Source: Prinsepia uniflora (lineage: Eukaryota; Streptophyta; Magnoliopsida; Rosales; Rosaceae). From it: a DNA stretch of 64,000 nt. Under the pieces are notes generated by a model that worked only from the letters and a program-made list of their open reading frames with translations, ran no database searches and was not told where the DNA came from. Both the position numbers and the translations under genes were made by a program. The DNA is taken from positions 62,707,583-62,771,582 of the forward strand of contig CM064863.1 in assembly GCA_032719365.1 (NCBI GenBank). The letters are read 5' to 3'. How positions within the stretch are numbered: position 1 is the first letter of the stretch; every line of letters starts with the position of its first letter. Positions 20,527-33,964 of this stretch are shown here, in pieces.

Positions 20527-22433
20527 TGACAGGACCCAACCCTAATCCCTCAAGACTAACGTGGGATGACCTGCTCCCGTCTGACACCACGTGTTAGACT
20601 AGGGATACTACTGTGACTTACTAGGGATACTACCATGACCCACGTGTGTAGGTATCAAAAACCTTTAAAACTGTGAGTGGACGAAAATAAGTAATTTAAA
20701 AAAAAATTCGGGAGAATACATTTATACCCTCCAATTAAAAACATGCATGCAACAGAAAACATGTAATCTCAAATGCTTTCTTAAAATAAAATCATGTTTT
20801 TCAAATAAAAATATGTGAAAAATTCTGGACATAAAGCAATGCTCGAAAACACGATCAATCCTCAAACCCACATTTGTCTCATCTCATATCATCATTAGTC
20901 ACGTCATCCGCGCAACGCATGCAAACAAGCTCCAGGACAGCTCACGTTTGAGCACGTCGCCGGGAACGATTTGACCTTGAAATTCATGCCCACTCGCCTT
21001 CACGTGCTGGTCAAAGTTTGGTCAACAAAAGTTAACGCTGGTCAACGCTGACGTCATCTACTATCGTCACCTACTGACGTCAGCCTATTTGACATCTGAC
21101 ATCTAACAATCTGACAACTGTCACGTGGCCTTTCCTCACTGGTGCCATGTGTTACCTTCTGATAGGTGCCACGTGTCACATGGTGACATCATACTGACGT
21201 CACTGTTGACGTCATCACTGCCACATCACTCTAACAACTCTGACAAGTTGGTACGTGGCACCACCTGAATGATCCACGCGGTCTGACATTGCTAACGTGG
21301 ACTTGTCACGTCAACTAACATATCAACTTGACAATTTGACAACCTTCTAACACACTACCACGTGACACCACCTTACTGGTCCACGTTGTCTGACAGCGCT
21401 GACGTGCCACTGCCACATCGATGCTAACTAAAACTGACACCATGCCACGTATCATCACCTGGTTGGCCACGTGGCTTGACAAGATGACGTGGATTACCAC
21501 GTTATCGTCGTTAACCTCGGGTCGAGTCGAATCGAACTACTATAGTGGATCGTTTGACTCGCGACCTTGACCCGACTTGTTCTTCACCATTTCACAACCA
21601 AATTCCACCCTTATTTCACCAATCTCATTGTCCTCAACCTAGAAACAATCATACAATGCTAAAAGTGAGAAAACAGACCTGTAACTCTCTAGGTTATGAT
21701 CGAAGCTCATGGCCCAACTTTGAATGTCCTTCCAGGGGGATTCTAGCGTCTTTTTTCCTTGTTTCTCAGCCAAACGTACTAGTAAAGACACAAAGAAGAT
21801 GACTATGATCATAAAAGAGGGTTTCAACCCTTAAAATCCAAACCAAGAAATTCCAACCTAAACGAGTTTCAAGTTTACCTGGTTTTTCACCGTTTTAGGC
21901 CACCGCAGTGGCTCTTCAACTCCTCCACATCTCTGTCTGTCTCTCAGCCTCACTCCCACTCTCTCTCAAGCAGCCCAGCTACTGAAGCAAGGGGAAAATG
22001 GTTGGGGTGGGTTTTGGGTGTAATGAAGAAAATGAAGGAAAATGAGATGCATGAATCTGGGTTATGGACCAAAGGATAGGTGACACTTGTCACTCATCTA
22101 CTGGTCCAAAATAGTTATTTTGGGCCCACTACAAACAAACCAAAGTCAACCCTTTTCGTAAAATGTGCAACAATAATAATTCAAAAAATCGTTCTAGACT
22201 TGTAACTTTCTCGTACGATGTTTAAATTCGACGTGCCGCCTGTCTATGTGATCGTAATCCCTCGATCGACGTAATGAACCACGGTCCACGTGCAATTGAC
22301 CTCTCGGGTCAAAAGTTACCATTTTTCCCTTTTTGGGATAAAATAGTCGTTTTGCCTCGACTAATCTCGATTAATCTCGATTAATCCATTGATTAGTCTC
22401 AATAATCACGTAATTTCGGGACGTGTCGTTACA
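20527..22433 (-). repeat. 3' LTR of L3, internally deleted
   Basis: 1907 bases, from TGACAGGACCC to GTTACA on the plus strand. Compared with the 5' LTR (about 2784 bases once L4b is removed) it lacks roughly 0.85 kb between about 20970 and the segment matching 37030, which removes most of the hairpin domain and the partner of the inverted motif at 20671-20682. Confidence 0.75.
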
Positions 22434-24245
22434 ATCTACCATCCTTAAAGAATTTCGTTCTCAAAATTCATAATGACTCAAATCCAAAACTATGGGAATC
22501 CCTTCCAATCTTCGAACCAAAAGTCACGTGGTCACGTCCACATCCACGTCCAACATCTATCCACAGTACGCATACCAAAATCAAATGCCACTCGACGTAA
22601 ATTGCAATCGAACTGTCAATGCTAAAACTCTGCTCAATCTTGTTAACTGTACCTGATAGATGCGTTGCCACCCTGCCACAGAACTCCAAAACTCAAATCT
22701 CAAGCCTTGTTCGAGGTATCGACACTCGTTGACTTCGCCTATCACCCACGCAGGTGGACTTAGAACCCATTCTGACATCTTTTTGTAGTGGTATCAATAT
22801 CAAATCCTCTGTTACTAGACAATCTCTAACCGTAAACCATATCCACGACAAACCGTTGTGACCAGCCGATTACTCATCGGCTGCATTCTTTCCATTCAAG
22901 TTCCTTATCCACCTTTGACTCGCACTAGAGTCCTCTTATAGTACCTTTTATCACTCAGCGACCAACGCTATGATCCTAACTCCTCTCAAGTTTCGAACTG
23001 GCATCTCACTCATCCTGAGTGTATTTGGACCCCATTGAATACTTACTATAGCGATAATCACAAATGCGTTGTTCTAGGGTTCCTCTAGCCAATCATGGCC
23101 CTGAGCTTCAAGCTCGCACAATAACTGAACCCTCTAAAACCACTGTACGCTAGCGCACAGTATTCGATGCCCAGTCTAAATTCTCAATGAATAGTCAACA
23201 TCGGATCCAATCCGATTACCATACCTTGTCCATCTCAAATTTAATCTGATGATCGAACCACGTCAATCAAAATGATCAATACTCAATGATTACACCATCC
23301 AACATGCATTACTCATATGTGCACACATATCACATAATCACATCGACACTACTCATAGGCCTACTCAAGGACTGCACTCACGCAACATTCGAGCTACGTC
23401 TGGGGACTGAACACGCACCATCCGGAAACGTACTAGCATCCATAATCAAGTCCACACACCATATCAATCTTGGATCTAATTCGTCTATCACATGGCTAGC
23501 ATGGTAGCCATTTGTGATCCAACATTGGAACCTGTCTGTCTGATCTCTTTTCTGGACAGATCGTATACCAATACACAAAGTCCCCTCTGAGTTCTCGTGA
23601 TCACCTGACCAACACCAGAGAAAATCCAACCAGTTCACTAATCAATCCAATTTCTTGGTTAACTCCAAGGTCAACCAACTTACACCTACCAAGACGTATC
23701 AATCCTACCTGAAAAGGCATGTCGGTTACCTACCTCAACCCTCATTCTGATGATGTGAAGGTTCGGATCCTGAAACTGTACTGTAACGTCTAATCAAGTA
23801 ATATAGGTTTCATGGGAAAATTGCCCAACAACGCTCCACAGTCATCTAGCTCCAGCAAACCACTCAAACTAAATCAATTTGACTCCCTCCTGAGTCAATC
23901 ACGTCAACGGGCTGCAATCATGGGGAATTTCTGTACTAAACTCCCATACTACTCAAACAACCTGAGAGACTCCAATCTCAATTGTTGTGGTAGGTTGACG
24001 CTAATCCCAAACCATCTCGATCCTCGGAGGATCCACACTAATCTTGCAACAATAAAATCATGACTAGGAACCCAACACTAGTCCAACAAATCTAAGCTAC
24101 ACCCATCAACGTTAGGTGACACCAAGCATCTTCTGCACCTCAACTCATTCAAATTTTGGCCACAACCAGTTCAACTTCTACAACATATACATCCAAGAAA
24201 TCTAGAGGTGATAAGGATAGTTCACTAAGAACTTCCACGATAAGG
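22434..24245 (-). other. L3 internal domain, 3' part
   Basis: It starts with a decayed polypurine tract (22434-22450 on the plus strand reads as pyrimidines) and the AATTTCGTTCTCAAAATT remnant. No open frame of note. The last five bases TAAGG (24241-24245) are the duplicated target of L4a. Confidence 0.7.
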
Positions 24246-24718
24246 TGACACGACCCATCCCTATCCCCCCGGGATTACCATGGAATGTATCATGCTCCCG
24301 TCTGACAAGAGGCGTCAGACAAGGGATAACCGATTGCCATTGCCCAGACGGGCTTCCAGAGTGCGTAAGGATCGATGGAGGAGGTGTGCGATGCTCAAGT
24401 CTCTGCTGCAGTCGTATCCGGAATCAACCAGAAGGGCATTGAAAACAAAAGTTGTGAGTGGACGAAAATAAACAAGTCTGTTTAAAACATTTGTAAGACA
24501 TTTATGCCCCTCAGTAAAATCATATGCATGCACCAAAACCAATAATCCCATATTTATTTAGGAATAACCATTAGGGCCTTAGCCCGGAAACCAAAGCCTA
24601 GTTTCAATTTCCAAAAGTAAATCCAAGAGTTATTTCATAAATCCAGTAATATGAACCATAAGGCACATAATATAAACCATAACCATTATTTTAGCCACTG
24701 CACTATACACTCCAATCC

Positions 24719-24906
24719 GACATCCCTGATGTCTGACGTCCCTGACGTCAATAAGGTCACAATCACAAGGCTACGCGTGCCACTCGGGTCTCAATTTCCG
24801 AGTTCAATCCCCGAACCCCGTTCGGGTACAGCATCCCCGATGCTTAGCGTCATAGACGCTGGACGTTCTAGACGTCCGTGACCTCTCCGGGGTACCTCAT
24901 CCGGAG
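24719..24906 (-). other. Array of eight consecutive perfect hairpins
   Basis: Plus-strand stems: GACATC/GATGTC (24719-24733, loop 3), TGACGTC/GACGTCA (24734-24750, loop 3), ACTCGG/CCGAGT (24782-24803), CCCGAA/TTCGGG (24810-24826), GCATC/GATGC (24831-24843), AGCGTC/GACGCT (24846-24860), GGACGT/ACGTCC (24861-24877) and CTCCGG/CCGGAG (24885-24906). About half of the 188 bases are in perfect stems. The 5' LTR repeats the array at 31418-31605. Confidence 0.85.
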
Positions 24907-25185
24907 GAGACAATATAATATGGAAGGATTTATACAGTGCAGTACTAAATACATTTTATAGATATCCACATGCAAAACATATAGGTATACATAGATAAAA
25001 TCCGAACCATTCGTTACGTTTCATCAAACGGGTCTCATGCCCAAATACCGTGAAACGTGCCATAACCGAAATATCATCAAAACCATTTATAGATTCCAGC
25101 ATGTGAACATATATAAAATGTAAACCAGGAAACATTTATTCAATTCCATTTTAGGGTCCCCGACCCGCAATCACATGTAGAAATC

Positions 25186-25302
25186 AACTGGGCCCCTGGC
25201 CCGATTTCACAAGTTAACTGGGCCCCTGGCCCGATCCACATGTTAACTGGGCCCCTGGCCCGATTTCATAGTTCAACTGGGCCCTTGCCCCGATTTTACA
25301 TT
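25186..25302 (-). repeat. Four tandem 30-base hairpin repeats
   Basis: Each unit is AACTGGGCCCCTGGCCCGAT plus about 10 variable bases. Each contains the stem GGGCC/GGCCC with loop CCT, and the fourth has minor changes. The 5' LTR copy starts near 31885. Confidence 0.85.
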
Positions 25303-27265
25303 ATTTAAGTTCGTAACCGTTTCATGAAATCATATCCAACCATATTTATGGAAATCGGTGCAAATCCAGAAAACCTCGGTTTACGTGCAAATACGTAATT
25401 CACCTCGAAATACGTGAAATCATTTTAAATTCACCGATATCCAAAGTAAATCATTTAATCATAATTATATCAATCATAAAACAGTTATGCATGCATCGAA
25501 TTTATGAAACCAATGTCCACTCACAGACCGTTTAACCGAGCGCCTCGATACGCGTGCCATGGGCCTTCCCGGGCCACATCACTATCACCGGGACTCCCAA
25601 TCCTGTTCAAATCAATTTAGAGGATCACTAACCTCATCATTAACATCCTATTCAAGTCCCGTAATTTTCCCGAATTTTTAAGTATTTTTAAACTGGATTT
25701 AAAACCTTCGGACATCCCGAACAGTAACGAAACGGGATCCGATCGACACGAAACCAACGCTAAAATGTTCGTTACATTGTATAGGACAAAAGTCATGTTG
25801 GAATTTTCCCAAAATTACCTCACACGCGCCCCCACGCGCCGGTTGAACTCCCTGCGCGTGAAATCCACGCGCCGGGTACTGTTCATCATCGTCCAAACCG
25901 TATTACTGTAAAACGGGCCACCGTGACCCGCGGGCCAACCCGACTGGTTCTCGGTCATTTCTCCATCATTTTGGATGGGGTTTTCACCTGCAAGATCGTC
26001 TGAGTTCAACCAACAGTTCTGTGGAATCAAAAACCAGAAGTAACGTCCAGATTATTACCTCTGACTCGAACCCGAAACCCAGAATTTTCCGATCGTCCTT
26101 CCTCCCGATTCTGACCGCCTCGAGTCCCAAAATCACGTCCACAAGGTTTGTTTATGCTCAGAGAACACCGTAGGATCAAATCCAACGACCAACACCCATC
26201 TAAAACCCGATCACCATTTTTGATTTCGAACCGGGTTACGGGCACCGCCGTCCCCGCCGTGCCCAGCTCACTTCGAGCTTCGAAAACTAGCCCTTCGTGC
26301 CTGTTTCTGACCCCAAGTCCTAAAGGAAACAAGAAGGAGCCCAGAAACACAACAAATTGTCGATTTCCAAAAACCTGGGCATAACTCTCCTCGGGTTAGC
26401 ACCCCCGCCGTGGACCACCGCGGTCGCCGCCGTCGTCCTGCCGCCTCCCACCGTCTCTCATACTTCCTCAGTCACTCCCAAGGTTGTGCACGCACAGCAG
26501 AGATGATGAGATGAGGAATATGTGTGCTGTATGTGGAAGAAGCAAATGGGGTATCGGTTGAATTATAAAACAGAGGAGATGATTTGTCCAGATGGGGAGG
26601 GAGGAGATGGATGGCCTGGATTGAAGGCACAGACCAGATGAAAGGCCCAGATCAAAAGTTGATCAAAGTGAGAATTCTTTAGTTATTTAATTCCTAATAT
26701 TTTAATCCAATCCCACCAATCCAGATCTGAGTCCATAATTAAAGGTTAGTGGTCCACGTGTCTCACTCAGAATCCCAGACCAATCAGAAAATGCCACGTG
26801 TCCACGCCTCGTAGTGCGTGCGTAACGAAACCAAACTTCCGTGACCCATAACTTCGTCGTCGAATCTCCGATTTCGGCGTGCCGCCTGTCGTTGGATCCG
26901 CATCGACGAAACCTACGTAACGGTCCTTGGCCCTCGGCCATCAGACATCCTGGTCAAAAAGTCAACATTTGCCCCTATTTCGTCCAAATTACGAAAACGC
27001 CCCTGAACTTCCGCACATCATAACTTTCACCACGAACGTCGGAATCGAACGTGCCACCTGTCTATGAACTCGTGACGTCCCGAACTACGTCACGGTCATC
27101 GGTCAAAGTCCATTTGACCATCTGAATTAAAAGTCAACGTTTTGCCCACACCCAGGGGCAAAACGATCATTTTGCACAATTCGTCCGAAATCGCCCAACT
27201 AATCCCAGATTAGTAAATTACAATTAAATATTATTAAATCCCGATATTCGGGACGGGTCGTTACA

Positions 27266-30200
27266 ACCTTCCCTCCTTCAAGAATTTCGTCCTCGAAATT
27301 ACCAATATCCTTATTCCACAACCACCTCGTGGAAAACAATTCGATCACACATCTGTGTACACTCGTACACCCACATACTGGGGCAACACCTGCCTCGTCT
27401 GTACCCAGACATCCCATCACAGTCATACGTCATAATAGCAACAACACTCGACCACCGCGAGTGGAAATGATCACCTGATCCGCGATAAAATCGCCTAACC
27501 ATTTAGCTGACTCCTTCAGCTAAACGGTTCCCTTCCATTGCCAATATCCTTGCATTTGCTCCCGTTGGGAGTCACCAAATCTCATTTGTCAGTCTATGCT
27601 GACACCATCAGTCAAACTGTCACCACTAAGCTTTACCACCCTGTAAAGCCCCAACCATCTGTCTGTCAGTGACCGCACCACGTACTACATCACCCTCGAT
27701 GTAGCGTAAGATCAACCACGTGATCTCAATTCGCAGGGCAAGCCCATTCCTGCGACATAAATAAATCTCAATGTCCATAATCGCCGACTCCCTCAGCGAA
27801 CCAAAACGCTGGGAAATCACGGTGTGATCAAGTCACACAAGGCTACTCGTGGTTACTCAGACCACCAATTCACTCATCCTGAGTGTACGTATACCATCAA
27901 TTAACCCAATCAAGTGGTGTAACTGGAACACATTGAATACCAGCCCAGCAGTGATCACACATATCAATACCGGGGTTCCACTAGCCAACCGTGGCCAAGA
28001 GCACCTGCTCATACAATCACTGAACCCGACCAAAATCACTCTGCACAGCGCACAGTATCCAATGTCCAGTCCACAATCACAACCAAACAAATGATATCGG
28101 AACCAAGCCGATTACCAACACGTTTGATCACACACCACTGGTACATCCCATGTACCGCCATTTAGGCACCACTCAGCCTAACCCGTAACAATCCTCGTAC
28201 AACGTACTCTGTACGCACCTCAATCCATCAATCTGCCTATAACCACCCAGGTCATAGCCAAACACGTTCCAATAATGAAGTATCTTTGCCCAAACCAACA
28301 TGAGACAAAGCGAACTCCACCCATCATCCAGTTCTAGTTCCGAATCCGAATTCGCAATTTCGAATGAAATTCCGAATCCAAACCCAAACATCATATTTTA
28401 ATCCATTTCCAAATCCGAATCCGAAATCATTACTCCGTAAGCTAGCATTGGAATAATCATTCCGCACCCAAATCCGGTAATCCATTTTCGAGCTTCGCAA
28501 TCGAATCCTGAATCGTCACCCAGAAATTCGGTTCCAAAACCCAAAATCTCGTTTACGTCCACCAAGACGTAACAAAACCGAACCTATCGGTTGCCTGTCC
28601 AAAACACTCGATTGACTTCATAGGGAAGCCAATCCCAATATCCACACGTCAAAGGTTGACCAAATCCGACCACATCGGAAACCTACTCAACCAAGTCACA
28701 AACCATATGGACTCACTCCGAAAAGAAGTCAGTCTCGTCATTTACGACTCACATATCAAGGTAAGAGTGATAAACTCTCCACCCATCTGGATCATCAAGA
28801 TCACAATCCATATCCATCGCTACGTCACCCGACAAGTAACATCACGATCCTAGATCGCCACATCGTCCATAGTTAACAACATCACAAATCAGATCCCCTA
28901 GGATCCACACATGTCCACATAGCTAACAATCCATCTGGAAGCTGATCGTAGGGTCTTACACCCTCAATTGAATCCTTCGCCAAATTTCCCTTGGTGGAAA
29001 GATGACCTCGCATTTCACCACCAAATCCAAATTCATACTCAACTTCATGTGTCCAATGACCCCAAGCCAAACATGGGTCCACCAACCAATACACGCTCAA
29101 CGTACTGGTAGCAACAATCATCATCTGCCACGGCAGAAAATATGAAGTCAACCCCAATGACTTCGGAACACCAATCACCGATGCGGAAACGAGCACTCCT
29201 CTCGTCTCCCAATCACAACTCTCCCCGGATCGAGAGTTCCAACCATGTTGGAAACAGACATGCTCCCAATGAGATGTCGAGTCCAACCACTGGACTGCCC
29301 ACGTCCATACCTCACATGGACCACCACGTGTCCAAAATCAATTCATTACTCGGACCTCACGTCCGCCAATAATCATGTATGCACACACCCCGATTCCGAA
29401 CGGAAATTTCCTCAACTCTGCCTGGATGTGCATACCATACTGCTTCCGTCTCACATCTCAACCTTAACAGGTTCAATCCTCAGGTTCCAAGTGATTCACA
29501 ATCACCAAAATCCCACATCAATACCACGAATGGTTTTCCCCGACTTTTTCCAATTTCAATAATTTCCTTGTACTCTCTGGGGATATAAGAAATAAACAAT
29601 CTTACCAATCTCGGAGTTGACAAAACTCCCCAAGTCCACCAATACACATGACCTAGGGGACAGCATCCCAAGATTCCCCCAAATTTTCAATCATACCTTT
29701 TGATCCATTCATCACTTGTCATCATATATCTGTTAGGACTTATCCCAACACGACACAACCTCCACTGGATCCCATCCAGTCCAAGACTCAACCACCACTG
29801 AGTCGCAGATACCAATCATCTGTTCATCATGACAGAGTCACACCCCAACTGGTGGCTCATCGTCATCACAATTACTGTCACCAGCACCAACGCACTATCA
29901 TCAACACTAGTATCAGCACACAGGCATCTATACTAGTATTGGCATAAAGGCACCAACATACCAACATCCATACATAGCACACGAACATCCATGCTAGCAC
30001 ACAATGTGCAAAGTTGTCACCCTGGATCTCCGTTCATTACAAACGGCGATCCCGTAACAGCACTCGTACCCCAGGACTATGGGTACCTCCAATTTTCGCC
30101 ATCGGTACATCAGGATAATGGACGTTCCCTGAACATCCCCTGATCCCCAAGTGTGAAAGCCACATTAAATACCATCGATAGCCAATTATCTCGACACAAC

Positions 30201-30944
30201 TGCCGACCAACAGTCATCGTTGTTAAGATCCGTATCCACACATCATACTAACATTCGATCCAAAACAGGATTCCATATTTCCTCATAACCGTATCCATAG
30301 ATCGAAACCCATAAGACTCACTAGAGTCATCCACATGGTCATCCATGACCTCAGCCGCTCGTCGCAGCACAAGTTCTCACTTAAGGTTCACCTTTCGGCC
30401 CATCAATTACAAGTTAGGGTTCCAAAATCACACCCTAGGGTTCCACCGAACCCAACTGCCCTCTGCAGTAAAATCCACAACCTGACCGACCCCGCGGTCC
30501 TGACATCGGATAGACGTCCAATCCAATCCAATCCAATCGTCAACTCAACGTGGGTTCCATCGCGAAGGTCATCGGCTAACTCCGATGCACCAACACCCCA
30601 TACACTAGCCAACACTACCAGGGTCCAAAACTTAGACCAATACTCAACTGAGTTTCGCATTTCCATAACATTACTCCAATGGGGTTCCTTGAACCCGGCT
30701 GTGCCCAGTGGCACAACAATCCATAATCACATGACCGAACCGACGGTCCCACATTACCAGTTAATCGTATACAACCCCACCAGGGTTGAATCGCAAAAAT
30801 GCACGGCGTATCGGGCCAAACACACCCAATTCACCATACAAACCCAAAACTATCTATCAGGTTGACAACGGAACTGCAGCCCATAGAGACATCACACCCT
30901 CGTCCTTCGCGCACAAAAGGAGCAAAACCTGCTCTGATACCACT
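27266..30944 (-). other. Non-coding internal domain of L4a
   Basis: 3.68 kb. Conserved blocks with the other elements lie at about 28245-28275 and 28425-28460 (CTCCGTAAGCTAGCATT). Frames up to 176 codons exist (30335-30865, plus strand) but run opposite to the element and have no counterpart in its relatives. Confidence 0.7.
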
Positions 30945-33900
30945 TGACACGACCCATCCCAATCCCCCCGGGATTACCATGGAATGTATCATGCTCCCGT
31001 CTGACAAGAGGCGTCAAACAAGGGATAACCGATTGCCATTACCCAGACGGGCTTCCAGAGTGCGTAAGGATCGATGGAGGAGGTGTGCGATGCTCAAGTC
31101 TCTGCTGCAGTCGTATCTGGAATCAACCTGAAGGGCATTGAAAACAAAAGCTGTGAGTGGACGAAAATAAACAAGTCTGTTTAAAACATTTATAAGACAT
31201 TTATGCCCCTCAGTAAAATCATATGCATGCACCAAAACCAATAATCCCATATTTATTTAGGAATAACCATTAGGGCCTTAGCCCGGAAACCAAAGCCTAG
31301 TTTCAATTTCCAAAAGTAAATCCAAGAGTTATTTCATAAATCCAGTAATATGAACCATAAGGCATTTAATATAAACCATAACCATTATTTTAGCCACTGC
31401 ACTATACACTCCAATCCGACATCCCTGATGTCTGACGTCCCTGACGTCAATAAGGTCACAATCACAAGGCTACGCGTGCCACTCGGGTCTCAATTTCCGA
31501 GTTCAATCCCCGAACCCCGTTCGGGTACAGCATCCCCGATGCTTAGCGTCATAGACGTTGGACGTTCTAGACGTCCGTGACCTCTCCGGGGTACCTCATC
31601 CGGAGGAGACAATATAATATGGAAGGATTTATACAGTGCAGTACTAAATACATTTTATAGATATCCACATGCAAAACATATAGGTATACATAGATAAAAT
31701 CCGAACCATTCGTTACGTTTCATCAAACGGGTCTCATGCCCAAATACCGTGAAACGTGCCATAACCGAAATATCATCAAAACCATTTATAGATTCCAGCA
31801 TGTGAACATATATAAAATGTAAACCAGGAAACATTTATTCAATTCCATTTTAGGGTCCCCGACCCGCAATCACATGTAGAAATCAACTGGGCCCCTGACC
31901 CGATTTCACAAGTTAACTGGGCCCCTGGCCCGATCCACATGTTAACTGGGCCCCTGGCCCGATTTCATAGTTCAACTGGGCCCCTGCCCCGATTTTACAT
32001 TATTTAAGTTCGTAACCGTTTCATGAAATCATATCCAACCATATTTATGGAAATCGGTGCAAATCCAGAAACCTCGGTTTACGTGCAAATACGTAATTCA
32101 CCTCGAAATACGTGAAATCATTTTAAATTCACCGATATCCAAAGTAAATCATTTAATCATAATTATATCAATCATAAAACAGTTATGCATGCATCGAATT
32201 TATGAAACCAATGTCCACTCACAGACCGTTTAACCGAGCGCCTCGATACGCGTGCCATAGGCCTTCCCGGGCCACATCACTATCACCGGGACTCCCAATC
32301 CTGTTCAAATCAATTTAGAGGATCACTAACCTCATCATTAACATCCTATTCAAGTCCCGTAATTTTCCCGAATTTTTAAGTATTTTTAAACTGGATTTAA
32401 AACCTTCGGACATCCCGAACAGTAACGAAACGGGATCCGATCGACACGAAACCAACGCTAAAATGTTCGTTACATTGTATAGGACAAAAGTCATGTTGGA
32501 ATTTTCCCAAAATTACCTCACAAGCGCCCCCACGCGCCGGTTGAACTCCCTGCGCGTGAAATCCACGCGCCGGGTACTGTTCATCATCGTCCAAACCGTA
32601 TTACTGTAAAACGGGCCACCGTGACCTGCGGGCCAACCCGACTGGTTCTCGGTCATTTCTCCATCATTTTGGACGGGGTTTTCACCTGCAAGATCGTCTG
32701 AGTTCAACCAACAGTTCTGTGGAATCAAAAACCAGAAGTAACGTCCAGATTATTACCTCTGACTCGAACCCGAAACCCAGAATTTTCCGATCGTCCTTCC
32801 TCCCGATTCCGGCCGCCTCGAGTCCCAAAATCACGTCCACAAGGTTTGTTTATGCTCAGAGAACACCGTAGGATCAAATCCAACGACCAACACCCATCTA
32901 AAACCCGATCACCATTTTTGGTTTCGAACCGGGTTACGGGCACCGCCGTCCCCGCCGTGCCCAGCTCACTTCGAGCTTCGAAAACTAGCCCTTCGTGCCT
33001 GTTTCTGACCCCAAGTCCTAAAGGAAACAAGAAGGAGCCCAGAAACACAACAAATTGTCGATTTCCAAAAACCTGGGCATAACTCTCCTCGGGTTAGCAC
33101 CCCCGCCGTGGACCACCGCGGTTGCCGCCGTCGTCCTGCCGCCTCCCACCGTCTCTCATACTTCCTCAGTCACTCCCAAGGTTGTGCACGCACAGCAGAG
33201 ATGATGAGATGAGGAATATGTGTGCTGTATGTGGAAGAAGCAAATGGGGTATCGGTTGAATTATAAAACAGAGGAGATGATTTGTCCTGATGGGGAGGGA
33301 GGAGATGGATGGCCTGGATTGAAGGCACAGACCAGATGAAAGGCCCAGATCAAAAGTTGATCAAAGTGAGAATTCTTTAGTTATTTAATTCCTAATATTT
33401 TAATCCAATCCCACCAATCCAGATCTGAGTCAATAATTAAAGGTTAGTGGTCCACGTGTCTCACTCAGAATCCCAGACCAATCAGAAAATGCCACGTGTC
33501 CACGCCTCGTAGTGCGTGCGTAACGAAACCAAACTTCCGTGACCCATAACTTCGTCGTCGAATCTCCGATTTCGGCCGCCTGTCGTTGGATCCGCATCGA
33601 CGAAACCTACGTAACGGTCCTTGGCCCTCGGCCATCGGACATCCTGGTCAAAAAGTCAACATTTGCCCCAATTTCGTCCAAATTACGAAAATGCCCCTGA
33701 ACTTCCGCACATCATAACTTTCACCACGAACGTCGGAATCGAACGTGCCACCTGTCTATGAACTCGTGACGTCCCGAACTACGTCACGGTCATCGGTCAA
33801 AGTCCATTTGACCATCCGAATTAAAAGTCAACGTTTTGCCCACACCCAGGGGCAAAACGGTCATTTTGCACAATTCGTCCGAAATCGCCCAACTAATCCC

Positions 33901-33959
33901 AGATTAGTAAATTACAATTAAATATTATTAAATCCCGATATTCGGGACGGGTCGTTACA
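30945..33959 (-). repeat. 5' LTR of L4a
   Basis: 3015 bases, about 99% identical to 24246-27265. It has the primer site on its left (plus coordinates) and the target duplication TAAGG on its right. A 4-base deletion relative to the 3' LTR lies near 33575. Confidence 0.9.
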
Positions 33960-33964
33960 TAAGG

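Larger units (their letters stand above)
24246..27265 (-). repeat. 3' LTR of L4a
   Basis: 3020 bases. TGTGAGTGGAC (24453-24463) and GTCCACTCACA (25515-25525) bound a 1.07 kb domain with two hairpin arrays. A GC-rich hairpin GCGCGTG-AAATC-CACGCGC lies near 25854-25872. The distal end has the TCCCGATATTCGGGA hairpin followed by GGGTCGTTACA. Confidence 0.9.
24246..33959 (-). mobile_element. L4a: complete LARD with perfect TAAGG target duplication
   Basis: The 3' LTR is 24246-27265, the internal domain 27266-30944 and the 5' LTR 30945-33959. TAAGG occurs at 24241-24245 and 33960-33964. The primer site (GCTCTGATACCA on plus) is 30931-30942 and the polypurine tract 27266-27282. By eye the LTRs differ at about 30 positions plus two small indels (about 1%), so the insertion is recent. 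No gag-pol. Confidence 0.92.

Noticed and set aside
24719..24906. CRISPR-like repeat-spacer array
   Set aside because: There is no constant repeat of fixed length; units are unrelated hairpins inside a plant LTR.
30335..30865. 176-codon plus-strand frame
   Set aside because: It runs opposite to the L4a element, has no recognisable domain, and has no counterpart in the related internal domains.
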